From positions 1 through 7,663 of the forward strand of contig JAEWGQ010000170.1 of the NCBI GenBank assembly GCA_023388235.1: 7,663 bases of DNA, in the 5' to 3' direction. Shown here piece by piece: positions 1 through 6,702 of the stretch. Under the pieces are notes generated by a model that had not been told where the DNA came from, searched no databases, and saw nothing but the letters and a program-made list of their open reading frames with translations. Positions within the stretch are counted from its first letter, which is position 1. Every line of letters begins with the position of its first letter. Made by a program: the position numbers and the translations under genes. This stretch comes from Actinomycetes bacterium. Lineage in GTDB: Bacteria; Actinomycetota; Actinomycetes; Actinomycetales; Cellulomonadaceae.

Positions 1-2062
1 TGACTCCCTCGGCGTGGTCGTAGTCGGGGCGGTCGGTGCGGGCGCCGACCGGCAGCACCGTCCCGGGCCGCACCAGGACCGGCAGCGAGTCGAACCCGTG
101 CCGCTGGCGGTGCCACCGCGGACCCTCCACCACCGACCCGTCCAGCAGCGACGTCCACACCCCCTCGGGCACGTACACGTCCACGTCGCCCTCCGCGGAG
201 AACACCGGCGCGACCAGCACCGACGACCCGAGCAGGTACTGCGTGTCCACCGTGGCCGCGCCGGGCTCGTCCGGGAACTCCAGCAGGGTGGGCCGCATCG
301 CGGGCAGGCCCTCGGTGTGCGCCTCCCGGCCGACCGCCGACAGGTACGGCATGAGCGAGAGCTTGAGCTCCGTGAACCGCTGCGTGACCTTGACCGACTC
401 CTCGTCGAACGCCCACGGCACCCGGTACGAGTCGGACCCGTGCAGCCGGGAGTGCGACGACAGCAGGCCGAACGCCAGCCAACGCTTGAACACCGCCGCG
501 TCGGGCGTCCCCTCGAAGCCGCCGATGTCGTGCGACCAGTAGCCGAACCCGGACGACGCGAGCGAGAGCCCGCCGCGCAGGGACTCGGCCATCGACACGA
601 ACGTGGACTCGCAGTCGCCGCCCCAGTGCACCGGGAACTGCTGCCCGCCGGCCGTGGCGGAGCGCGCGAACAGCACGGCCTCGCCCGGTCCGCGCACCTC
701 CTCGAGCAGCTCGAAGACCGCCGCGTTGTACAGGTGCGTGTAGTAGTTGTGCATCCGCTCCGGGTCGGAGCCGTCGTGCCAGACGACGTCGGTCGGGATG
801 CGCTCGCCGAAGTCCGTCTTGAAGCAGTCCACGCCCATGTCCAGCAGCGCCCGCAGCTTGCCCTGGTACCAGGCCACGGCCTCCGGGTTCGTGAAGTCCA
901 CGAGGGCCATGCCCGACTGCCACTTGTCCCACTGCCAGACGGACCCGTCGGCGCGGGTCACGAGGTACCCGAGCGCGCGGCCCTCGTCGAACAGGTGCGA
1001 GCGCTGCGCGATGTACGGGTTGATCCACACGCACACCCGCAGCCCGCGCTCGTGCAGCCGGGCCAGCAGCCCCTCGGGGTCCGGGAACGTCGCCGGGTCC
1101 CACACGAAGTCGCACCAGTGGAACCGGCGCATCCAGAAGCAGTCGAAGTGGAACACCGACAGCGGCAGGCCGCGCTCGGCCATCCCGTCGATGAACGAGG
1201 TCACGGTCGCCTCGTCGTAGTCCGTGGTGAAGGACGTCGACAGCCACAGGCCGTACGACCAGTCCGGCACCCGCGCGGGGCGCCCGGTCAGCGCGGTGTA
1301 CCGGCGCAGCACGTCCTTCGGGTCCGGGCCCGCCACCACGTAGTACCGCAGCCGCTCGCCGGCGACGCTGAACTGGGTGCGCGACACGACCTCCGAGCCG
1401 ATCTCGAACGAGACGTGCCCGGGGTGGTCGACGAACACGCCGTACCCGGCGTCGGTCAGGTAGAACGGCACGTTCTTGTACGCCTGCTCCGAGGACGTGC
1501 CGCCGTCGGCGTTCCACACGTCGACCGTCTGCCCGTTCTTGACGAACGCCGTGAACCGCTCGCCCAGCCCGTACACGTGGTCGCCGACCCCGAGGTCGAG
1601 CTGCTCGCGCACGAAGTGCCGGCCCTCGGCGTCGGTGACCAGGCCGACGCCCCGGGCGCTCGCGCCGGTGACGACGCGGCCGTCGACCTCGATCTCGAGC
1701 GCCCACTCCCCCGCCGTCGCGACGCGGGCCGTGAGGTTGCCGGTGGTGAGGCGGGCGCGCGGGTCCTCGGCGGTCGGTCCCGACACCACGACGTCCGGGT
1801 GGGAGTCCGCCACCGCGAAGGCCGGGCCGGGGTCGACGACGCCGCGGTGGCGCTCGATCGTGACGCCGAGGACGCCCGCGGCCGGCGAGTCCAGCGTGAT
1901 CGTCACGAGCGGGTGGTTCAGGGTGTCGCCGCGCGTCACGAGCCGGCGGGTGCCCGCGTACGCCGTCAGGCTCCGCTCGCCCAGCACGACCTCGTCGACC
2001 GCACGGGGCCGCAGGATGTCGACGCCCGGCAGGTTCTGCCAGTAGCCGTCGGTGAACTTCAT
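1..2062 (-). CDS. yicI: Alpha-xylosidase, GH31 family (YicI type), 3' end cut off by window
   Basis: Retaining glycoside hydrolase that releases alpha-linked xylose from the non-reducing end of isoprimeverose-like units of xyloglucan oligosaccharides. There is no signal peptide, so it should act in the cytoplasm on imported sugar. The 687 visible residues match E. coli YicI (772 aa) almost colinearly with an offset of one. KTDFGER carries the nucleophile Asp417 (YicI Asp416) and HWGGDC carries the acid/base Asp483 (YicI Asp482). HFDCFWM supplies Cys308-Phe309, and Lys415 precedes the nucleophile; these match the YicI residues tied to xyloside rather than glucoside specificity. The N-terminal beta-sandwich (about 1-250), the barrel (about 250-585) and part of the C-terminal sheet domains are present, and about 85 residues lie beyond the edge. 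The ATG at 2062 is chosen because MKFTDGYW aligns with the YicI start; GAGGA (2073-2077) sits 10 nt upstream and overlaps the permease stop. It is the last visible gene of the operon, 13 bp after the permease. Enzyme class is near certain; the natural substrate is inferred. Confidence 0.95.
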   Translation of the reverse strand, partial: MKFTDGYWQNLPGVDILRPRAVDEVVLGERSLTAYAGTRRLVTRGDTLNHPLVTITLDSPAAGVLGVTIERHRGVVDPGPAFAVADSHPDVVVSGPTAEDPRARLTTGNLTARVATAGEWALEIEVDGRVVTGASARGVGLVTDAEGRHFVREQLDLGVGDHVYGLGERFTAFVKNGQTVDVWNADGGTSSEQAYKNVPFYLTDAGYGVFVDHPGHVSFEIGSEVVSRTQFSVAGERLRYYVVAGPDPKDVLRRYTALTGRPARVPDWSYGLWLSTSFTTDYDEATVTSFIDGMAERGLPLSVFHFDCFWMRRFHWCDFVWDPATFPDPEGLLARLHERGLRVCVWINPYIAQRSHLFDEGRALGYLVTRADGSVWQWDKWQSGMALVDFTNPEAVAWYQGKLRALLDMGVDCFKTDFGERIPTDVVWHDGSDPERMHNYYTHLYNAAVFELLEEVRGPGEAVLFARSATAGGQQFPVHWGGDCESTFVSMAESLRGGLSLASSGFGYWSHDIGGFEGTPDAAVFKRWLAFGLLSSHSRLHGSDSYRVPWAFDEESVKVTQRFTELKLSLMPYLSAVGREAHTEGLPAMRPTLLEFPDEPGAATVDTQYLLGSSVLVAPVFSAEGDVDVYVPEGVWTSLLDGSVVEGPRWHRQRHGFDSLPVLVRPGTVLPVGARTDRPDYDHAEGV

Positions 2063-2075
2063 GGGATGCGCGTCC

Positions 2076-2993
2076 TCACTTGACCGCGCCCGCGGTGATC
2101 CCGCGGGTCAGGGTCCGCTGGAAGATCAGGAAGAAGATGATCGCCGGGATCATCGAGACGAGGGCGCCCGCGTTGGTCGTGGGGGCGTCCATCATGCGGT
2201 CGCCCTGCAGGGACGCGAGGGCCACCGGGATCGTCTGGGTGGCGTTCGTGGTCAGCATGACCAGCGGGATGAAGAACTCGTTCCACGTCCAGATGAAGAA
2301 GAAGATCAGCAGGACGGACAGCGTGGGCCGCACCACCGGGAACACCACGCCCCACAGGGTGCGCCACCGGCCGGCGCCGTCGAGCGCCGCGGCCTCGAGC
2401 AGCGCCTTCGGGAAGGTGCCGAGCACCGAGGACAGCAGGTACGTGCCGAACGCCGCCTGGATGACGGTGAAGATGATGATGACCGACCACTGGTTGTTGG
2501 ACAGGCCGACCTCCTGCGCCATCTGGAACAGCGGGTAGACCAGCACCTCCTGCGGCAGCATGTTGGCCAGCAGGAACAGGGTGACGATCCACATCCGGCC
2601 CTTGACCCGGCCGACGCCGAGCGCGTACGCGCTGAACAGCGACAGCAGGACCGCGAACACCGCGACGGCGCCGGAGATCCAGACGGAGTTGACCAGCTTC
2701 TCGGGGAAGTTGACGCGCGTCCAGAAGCTGCGCAGGCCCTCGGTGTAGAACTCCACCGGCCACGACAGCGGCCCGTTCTGCGAGTAGTCCGCGGGTGCCT
2801 TGAAGGCGTTGAGCACCATGATGACGAACGGCACCAGCATGACCACGGCCACGAGCACGGCCCCGGCGAGGACGAACCAGCGCGCCGTCCCGCGGCGGTG
2901 CCGGCGGTCGGTGTCCGAGGCACGGGTGCGGCCCGGGCGGCGCGGGGCGCCGGCGGCGACCGGGGTGGGCAGCGTCTCGATCGGGGCGGCCAT
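2076..2993 (-). CDS. Carbohydrate ABC transporter permease, MalG type
   Basis: Inner-membrane subunit of a binding-protein-dependent sugar importer, 305 aa, the usual size for the MalG group. A proline- and arginine-rich cytoplasmic N-terminus (1-38) leads into the first membrane segment (about 39-61). Further hydrophobic segments lie near 101-125, 134-156, 168-190, 222-245 and 275-295, giving six in all. The ATPase-contact EAA loop is at 200-208 (EAAALDGAG), followed by the family pattern W..VVFPVVRP. The ATG at 2993 shares its A with the TGA of the upstream permease (TGATG), so the two are probably translationally coupled. A very strong Shine-Dalgarno run (GAGGAGGAGGG, 3000-3010) lies 6 nt upstream and simultaneously encodes the acidic C-terminus of the upstream protein. 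It should pair with the MalF-type subunit to form the channel. Substrate cannot be read from the permease itself; the alpha-xylosidase next door suggests xylose-containing oligosaccharides. Confidence 0.95.
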   Translation of the reverse strand: MAAPIETLPTPVAAGAPRRPGRTRASDTDRRHRRGTARWFVLAGAVLVAVVMLVPFVIMVLNAFKAPADYSQNGPLSWPVEFYTEGLRSFWTRVNFPEKLVNSVWISGAVAVFAVLLSLFSAYALGVGRVKGRMWIVTLFLLANMLPQEVLVYPLFQMAQEVGLSNNQWSVIIIFTVIQAAFGTYLLSSVLGTFPKALLEAAALDGAGRWRTLWGVVFPVVRPTLSVLLIFFFIWTWNEFFIPLVMLTTNATQTIPVALASLQGDRMMDAPTTNAGALVSMIPAIIFFLIFQRTLTRGITAGAVK

Positions 2994-3943
2994 CAGCGAC
3001 CCTCCTCCTCACGGCGGGCGCTGCGGGCCTGCAGCACCATGATGACGACGGCCACGGCGATGATGAGGACCGTCAGGACGTTCGCGATCGCGGCCCCGTA
3101 GCCGACCTTCGACTTGTCGAAGAAGTTCAGGTACGAGTAGTAGGACGGCACGAGGGTCGAGGACTCCGGGCCGCCGCGGGTCAGCACGTAGATCGGCCCG
3201 AACACCTTGAGCGCCGCGACCGTGCAGGTCAGCGTGATCACGAAGGTCTCGGGCTTGATCTGCGGGATCGTGATGGCGCGGAACCGGTGCCACCACCCGG
3301 CGCCGTCGAGCTCGGCCGCCTCGTACAGCTCGGGGTCCACCCGCTGCAGCGCCGACATGAAGATGACGACGGGGTAGCCGATCTGGATCCAGATCAGCAC
3401 GAGCATCACCGTGGGCAGCGCGGTGTCGGTGGACCCGAGCCAGTTCGGCGGGGCAGCCACCCCGATCTCCCGCAGCAGCACGTTCACCGCGCCGGTCTGG
3501 GAGTTGAGGATCCAGTTCCACAGCACGCCCGCGACGGCCACGGGCAGGATCTGCGGCAGGTAGTAGGTCGCGCGCAGCACCGACGCCACGCGCGGCCCGA
3601 ACCGCTTGCCCAGCACGTCGAACAGGGTGGTGGCGAGCAGCAGGCCGAGGAGCGTCGGCACCACGACCATCGCGACGATCATCGCGATCGAGTTCCGGAA
3701 CGACGTCCAGAACTGCTCGTCGGCCAGCAGGTCGGTGTAGTTGCCGAGCCCGTACCAGCGCAGCGGGGCGTTCCCGCCCTTCCACTTGTGCAGGCTGTAC
3801 CAGATGTTCATCCCGAACGGGATGAGGATGACGACGGTGAAGGCGATCAGCCCGGGCAGCAGGTACGGCAGGTACCCGATCCGGTCGCGCCGGGTGCGCC
3901 TGGTGCGGGGGGTGCGGCGGCGGCGCAGGTCGACGGTGGTCAC
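2993..3943 (-). CDS. Sugar ABC transporter permease, MalF type
   Basis: The other channel subunit of the importer, 316 aa, which is the common length for actinobacterial MalF-like permeases lacking the extra periplasmic domain of E. coli MalF. A basic N-terminus (arginines 7-21) is followed by the first membrane segment at about 24-50, starting with the family pattern YLPYLLPGLIAF. Others lie near 84-108, 122-145, 178-198, 232-252 and 282-305. The EAA loop is at 208-216 (EAAELDGAG) and is followed by FRAITIPQIKP. Start is GTG at 3943, supported by AGGGAG (3949-3954) 5 nt upstream; there is no better in-frame start. It lies 72 bp downstream of the binding-protein gene across a strong hairpin, and overlaps the next permease by one base. 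The C-terminal REEEGR is encoded by the Shine-Dalgarno sequence of the next gene. Confidence 0.95.
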   Translation of the reverse strand: MTTVDLRRRRTPRTRRTRRDRIGYLPYLLPGLIAFTVVILIPFGMNIWYSLHKWKGGNAPLRWYGLGNYTDLLADEQFWTSFRNSIAMIVAMVVVPTLLGLLLATTLFDVLGKRFGPRVASVLRATYYLPQILPVAVAGVLWNWILNSQTGAVNVLLREIGVAAPPNWLGSTDTALPTVMLVLIWIQIGYPVVIFMSALQRVDPELYEAAELDGAGWWHRFRAITIPQIKPETFVITLTCTVAALKVFGPIYVLTRGGPESSTLVPSYYSYLNFFDKSKVGYGAAIANVLTVLIIAVAVVIMVLQARSARREEEGR

Positions 3944-3967
3944 GCGAGCTCCCTGGGGGACGTGGGT

Positions 3968-4005
3968 CCCGGCCGGCGGCGCGCGGGTGCACGCCGCCGG
4001 CCGGG
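3968..4005 (-). terminator. Strong intercistronic hairpin between binding protein and permease genes
   Basis: A perfect 14-bp inverted repeat, cccggccggcggcg at 3968-3981 and its reverse complement at 3992-4005, encloses a 10-nt loop. It begins 10 bp after the binding-protein stop and ends 24 bp before the permease GTG. The stem is entirely G/C and has no T-run in the minus-strand direction, so it is not a classical intrinsic terminator. Established precedent (the palindromic element between malE and malF in E. coli) suggests it stabilises the upstream message or stops part of the transcription, giving more binding protein than membrane subunits. The structure is seen directly; the role is inferred. 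Confidence 0.7.
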
Positions 4006-4015
4006 CTGGGCGGGG

Positions 4016-5326
4016 TCAGCCCTCGAGCAGGTCCGTCTTGCCCGACTCGTAGGCGGAGGACAGGCCGTCCAGCACCTCGTCGGGCGTCTTGGACTGGTTG
4101 ACCAGCGACTGGAACTCGCTGACGATCACGTCGTAGAAGCCCGGGACCGGCCAGTCGGGGTAGAACGCCAGGCCGTCGTCGGCGAGGATCGCCTCGAAGT
4201 TCTGCGTGAGCTCCTGCGTCTTCGGGTCGGTGATCGTCGACGAGTCGCCCGCGACCGGCAGGCCGCCCTTCTGGCCGAGGATCTCCTGCACCTCGGGGCG
4301 CAGCGTGATGTCGATGAACTCGTAGGCGAGGTCCTTGTTCGCGGCGTTCTCCGGGACCACCCAGAGGTTGCCGGACGACCCGGGGTGCATCGTGTTCTCC
4401 GGGAACAGCGTCTGCCCCCAGGTGAACGGGATCTCCTCGACCAGGCGCCCGAACCACCAGGAGCCCGACACCATCAGCGGGTAGGTGCCGTTGATGAACG
4501 AGACGCCCATGTCCTCCGCGGTCAGCGCCGCGGAGTCGGCGGCGACGTAGCCGGCCTTGACCCACTCGTCGAGCTTCTCGGTGGCCTGCTGGAACGCCGG
4601 GGCGTGGAAGTCCACGTCCTCGGTGAACAGCTGGTACTGGTCGATGAGGTCGCGGTCGGCGTAGTGCAGCACCAGCTCGTACCAGAGCTGGCCCAGCGGG
4701 TACTCGGACCCGGCGGTCGCGATCGGGGTGACGCCGTTGTCCTTGAACGTCTGCAGCGCGGCCTCGAGCTCGTCGAACGTCGTCGGCACCGCGATGCCGT
4801 ACTGGTCGAGCATGTCCTGGTTGTAGTAGACGCCGACGAACTCGCCGTAGTTCGGCACCCCGTACCAGTCGCCGGAGCCCATCAGGCCCTGCTCGTCGTA
4901 CATGGCGGTGGTCTGGATCGAGGCGGGCAGGGTGTCCGCCCAGCCGCGGGACTCCGCCTCGTCGGTGAGCGGGGTCAGCAGGCCCTGCGACGCGAGCTGG
5001 CCGGCCGTCGCGTTCCCCTTGTTGTACTCCATGACGTCCGGGACGTCGTCGCCGGTGAGGAAGATCTTCGCGTTCTTCTGGATCTGCTCGAAGGTCTGGT
5101 TCTCGACCTTCACGGTGACGTCGGGGTTCTCGTCCTCGAAGATCTCGATGGCCTTGGCCCACGCCTGGCCCATCGCCGAGTCGTCGTTCTCGTAGTGCCA
5201 GACCGTCAGGGTGTCGGCGTCGCCGCCGCCCCCGCCGCCGGAGCTGTCGCCGCCGCACGCCGCCAGGGCGAGCGGCAGGGCGAGCGCCAGGGCACCCGCC
5301 ACGACCTTCTTGCGCTGTCCTGCCAT
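4016..5326 (-). CDS. Extracellular sugar-binding lipoprotein of the ABC importer
   Basis: Captures the sugar outside the cell and delivers it to the two permeases. With the ATG start it is 436 aa, normal for the family 1 solute-binding group. It has a lipoprotein signal: basic QRKK at 4-7, a hydrophobic stretch 8-20, and lipobox LAAC with the acylated cysteine at 24. A Ser/Gly linker rich in glycine (about 28-35) precedes the domain start LTVWHYEND. Family features include the ENPDV.V strand, the GVPNYGEFVGVYYNQDML segment and WWFGRL, with several Trp and Tyr residues able to stack on sugar rings. A GTG sits directly before the ATG; I prefer the ATG because the GAGGAGG at 5334-5340 is 7 nt from it but only 4 nt from the GTG. 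It is the second gene of the operon, 78 bp after the regulator. Ligand is inferred from the alpha-xylosidase to be a xyloglucan-type oligosaccharide, with isoprimeverose the simplest candidate; alpha-glucosides cannot be excluded. Confidence 0.95.
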   Translation of the reverse strand: MAGQRKKVVAGALALALPLALAACGGDSSGGGGGGDADTLTVWHYENDDSAMGQAWAKAIEIFEDENPDVTVKVENQTFEQIQKNAKIFLTGDDVPDVMEYNKGNATAGQLASQGLLTPLTDEAESRGWADTLPASIQTTAMYDEQGLMGSGDWYGVPNYGEFVGVYYNQDMLDQYGIAVPTTFDELEAALQTFKDNGVTPIATAGSEYPLGQLWYELVLHYADRDLIDQYQLFTEDVDFHAPAFQQATEKLDEWVKAGYVAADSAALTAEDMGVSFINGTYPLMVSGSWWFGRLVEEIPFTWGQTLFPENTMHPGSSGNLWVVPENAANKDLAYEFIDITLRPEVQEILGQKGGLPVAGDSSTITDPKTQELTQNFEAILADDGLAFYPDWPVPGFYDVIVSEFQSLVNQSKTPDEVLDGLSSAYESGKTDLLEG

Positions 5327-5333
5327 CACACGT

Positions 5334-5340
5334 CCTCCTC
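5334..5340 (-). promoter_or_regulatory. Ribosome-binding site deciding the lipoprotein start
   Basis: GAGGAGG on the minus strand lies 7 nt before ATG (5326) and 4 nt before the abutting GTG (5329). Spacing favours the ATG, although initiation at either codon would only add or remove one residue of the signal peptide. Confidence 0.65.
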
Positions 5341-5364
5341 GTCGAGTTCCTCTGCGTGGTCCTT

Positions 5365-5388
5365 GCCGGGCCGCGGCGCACGCCCGGC
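5365..5388 (-). terminator. Short hairpin between regulator and lipoprotein genes (weak candidate)
   Basis: A 7-bp perfect inverted repeat (gccgggc at 5365-5371, gcccggc at 5382-5388) with a 10-nt loop lies in the 78-bp gap after the regulator stop. There is no T-run. I see no LacI-type operator or convincing promoter in this gap, so if the hairpin does anything it would attenuate read-through rather than separate transcription units. At this GC content such repeats also occur by chance. Confidence 0.25.
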
Positions 5389-5404
5389 CCGCCCGGGTGG
5401 GGGT

Positions 5405-6463
5405 CTAGGGGCCGGTGCCCGCGCGCGCCGGTGCGGGTGCCGCTGCGGGTGCCGGTGCGGGACCGGTGCTGCCGCAGTCCACGAACCGGCACGGCAGCAG
5501 CGCGTGCTCCGGCGGGGCGCCGGTGTCGAGCAGCGCGAGCAGGGCGTCCACCCCCGCGCGGCCGAGCTGGGCGCCGGGGGCGTGCAGCGTCGTCAGCGGC
5601 GGGACGGTCTGCCCGGCGACGGCCGGCGACGACACCACCGCGAGCACCGACAGCGCCTGCGGCACCGGCAGGCGACGGGCCGCGAGCTCGGCCGCGACGC
5701 CGAAGGTCGCGTCCTCGTTCATCGTGACGACGGCGGTCGGGGCGGGGTCGGCGGCGAGCAGCTCCGCGAGCGCCGCGCGGCCGCCGGCGACGGACTCGTC
5801 GGCGAACACCTGCACCGGCGCGAGGCCGCGGTCGGTCATGGCGCGCTCGTAGGCCGCTGCGGCGCGGACGGTCGGCCCGTGCCCCTCCGCCACGCGGTGC
5901 GCGGCGTGGTTCACGAAGGCGATGTGCCGGTGCCCGTGACCGGCCAGGTGGGCGACGGCGTCGTGCAGGGTCGCGTCGAAGTCGACGTCCACGGCGGGCA
6001 GCCCCGCGTCGTCACCGGTGCGGCCGATGAGCGCGACCGGCACCCCGGCCGACCGGAGCCCGCGGACCCGCACGTCGCCCAGGTGCACCTCCATGACGAG
6101 CACCCCGTCGGCGAGGCCCTGGCCGGCGACCTCGACGATCCCGGCCTCGTCGTCCACGGCGAACGGCCACAGCACCAGCTGGTAGCCGCGCTCCTGCGCG
6201 ACCTGCGCCGCGCTGAGCACGAACTCGGCGGAGGTGCGGCTCAGGCCCGAGGTGCCGACGGGGTACGTCAGCGCGAGCACCCGGCTGCGGCGGGAGGCCA
6301 GCCCGCGGGCCAGGGCGTTGCGGGTGTAGCCGAGCTCGTCCATGGCGGCCAGGACCCGTGCGCGGGTGTCCGCGGACACGGGGCGGGCGGAGGTCAGCGT
6401 GGCCGAGACGGTGGAGAGCGCGACGCCGGCGCGGCGGGCCACGTCCTGCATGGTGACGACCAC
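5405..6463 (-). CDS. LacI-family transcriptional regulator, first gene of the sugar operon
   Basis: DNA-binding repressor expected to control this operon in response to an imported sugar. The protein is 352 aa. It has an N-terminal helix-turn-helix (about 4-50: TMQDVARRAGVALSTVSATL), a hinge helix with the conserved leucine (ALARGLAS, Leu55) and a sugar-binding core (about 61-335). Residues at the base-reading positions of E. coli LacI (Tyr17, Gln18, Arg22) are Leu16, Ser17 and Ala21; the alanine, and Thr24 in place of the usual Asn, are atypical. The usual ND and GFDD motifs of the core read NED and AVVSSP. The C-terminus is a Pro/Ala tail (about 335-352) encoded partly by a 12-bp repeat. 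GTG at 6463 is chosen because GAGGAGGAGGG (6471-6481) is 7 nt upstream; the in-frame ATG at 6451 would be 19 nt away and would cut into the helix-turn-helix. It probably represses itself too, since the best operator lies upstream of it. Confidence 0.93.
   Translation of the reverse strand: MVVTMQDVARRAGVALSTVSATLTSARPVSADTRARVLAAMDELGYTRNALARGLASRRSRVLALTYPVGTSGLSRTSAEFVLSAAQVAQERGYQLVLWPFAVDDEAGIVEVAGQGLADGVLVMEVHLGDVRVRGLRSAGVPVALIGRTGDDAGLPAVDVDFDATLHDAVAHLAGHGHRHIAFVNHAAHRVAEGHGPTVRAAAAYERAMTDRGLAPVQVFADESVAGGRAALAELLAADPAPTAVVTMNEDATFGVAAELAARRLPVPQALSVLAVVSSPAVAGQTVPPLTTLHAPGAQLGRAGVDALLALLDTGAPPEHALLPCRFVDCGSTGPAPAPAAAPAPARAGTGP
5427..5462. repeat. Three copies of a 12-bp tandem repeat in the 3' end of the regulator gene
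   Basis: Units at 5427-5438 (gccggtgcgggt), 5439-5450 (gccgctgcgggt) and 5451-5462 (gccggtgcggga) differ by one base each from the first, and a partial unit follows. In the regulator frame they encode Pro-Ala dipeptides just before the stop codon. The tail lies outside the conserved fold and is probably a length-variable, dispensable linker. Confidence 0.75.
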
Positions 6464-6470
6464 GTGCGTG

Positions 6471-6481
6471 CCCTCCTCCTC
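6471..6481 (-). promoter_or_regulatory. Strong ribosome-binding site of the minus-strand regulator
   Basis: GAGGAGGAGGG on the minus strand is 7 nt before GTG at 6463 and decides that start over the internal ATG at 6451. Its last five bases, GAGGG, repeat exactly at 6491-6495 in the leader, where they face a CCCTC that could pair with either copy. Confidence 0.75.
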
Positions 6482-6507
6482 GAGTCACGGCCCTCGTCGA
6501 TGAGGGT

Positions 6508-6519
6508 CGAAGCGCTTCG
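6508..6519. promoter_or_regulatory. LacI-type operator O1, perfect palindrome in the operon leader
   Basis: cgaagcgcttcg is a perfect 12-bp palindrome with a central CG step, the form expected for a LacI-family operator. Its centre (6513/6514) lies about 10 bp downstream of the transcription start predicted from the -10 box at 6530-6535, a position that would block the minus-strand operon. The likely ligand is the regulator encoded immediately downstream, but the divergent regulator may bind too. Confidence 0.75.
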
Positions 6520-6529
6520 CGCGGTCGTC

Positions 6530-6559
6530 ACTGTAGGACGGGCGCGGCGACGGCGTCCA
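6530..6559 (-). promoter_or_regulatory. Candidate promoter of the regulator-importer-alpha-xylosidase operon
   Basis: On the minus strand, TGGACG (6554-6559) and TACAGT (6530-6535) are separated by 18 bp. Each matches four of six consensus bases of a housekeeping sigma promoter. Initiation would fall near 6523, giving a leader of about 60 nt, and operator O1 would sit over the early transcribed region. No other promoter this plausible is visible between here and the first gene. The match is modest, and GC-rich actinobacterial promoters are hard to call by eye. Confidence 0.45.
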
Positions 6560-6592
6560 CACCCGGAGGTATCGAAATGGTCACGACTGTGA

Positions 6593-6606
6593 TCGAAGCG
6601 ATTCGA
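6593..6606. promoter_or_regulatory. LacI-type operator O2
   Basis: tcgaagcgattcga is a 14-bp palindrome with a single mismatched pair and the same left half (TCGAAGCG) as O1. Its centre is 86 bp from that of O1, about eight helical turns, so one repressor tetramer or two cooperating dimers could hold a loop across the minus-strand promoter. It lies upstream of the candidate -35 box. Confidence 0.65.
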
Positions 6607-6702
6607 ACGCCGCTGCGGCGCCGAACCGCGCCACCACGCCCGTGCTGACGGCGCCGGAGGTCTCGGGACCGCCGACCGCGGCCCCGCGAGCGCCGCGCGA
6701 CG

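Noticed and set aside
14..2083. Plus-strand open frame of about 690 codons antisense to the alpha-xylosidase
   Set aside because: Low-complexity composition without motifs, exactly opposite a gene matching YicI over its whole visible length; a GC shadow.
3287..6592. Plus-strand open frame of about 1100 codons antisense to the operon
   Set aside because: It is rich in Arg, Gly, Val, His and Gln with no recognisable domain, and lies opposite four convincing genes; long stop-free antisense frames are expected at this GC content.
6581..6592. TCAC-N4-GTGA inverted repeat resembling a Crp/FNR half-site pair
   Set aside because: Arms of only 4 bp, the orientation is opposite to the usual GTGA-N6-TCAC, and it abuts O2; chance is sufficient.
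6608..6620. Odd palindrome cgccgc-t-gcggcg beside O2
   Set aside because: The one-base loop cannot form an RNA hairpin at full length, and such GC palindromes are frequent by chance here.
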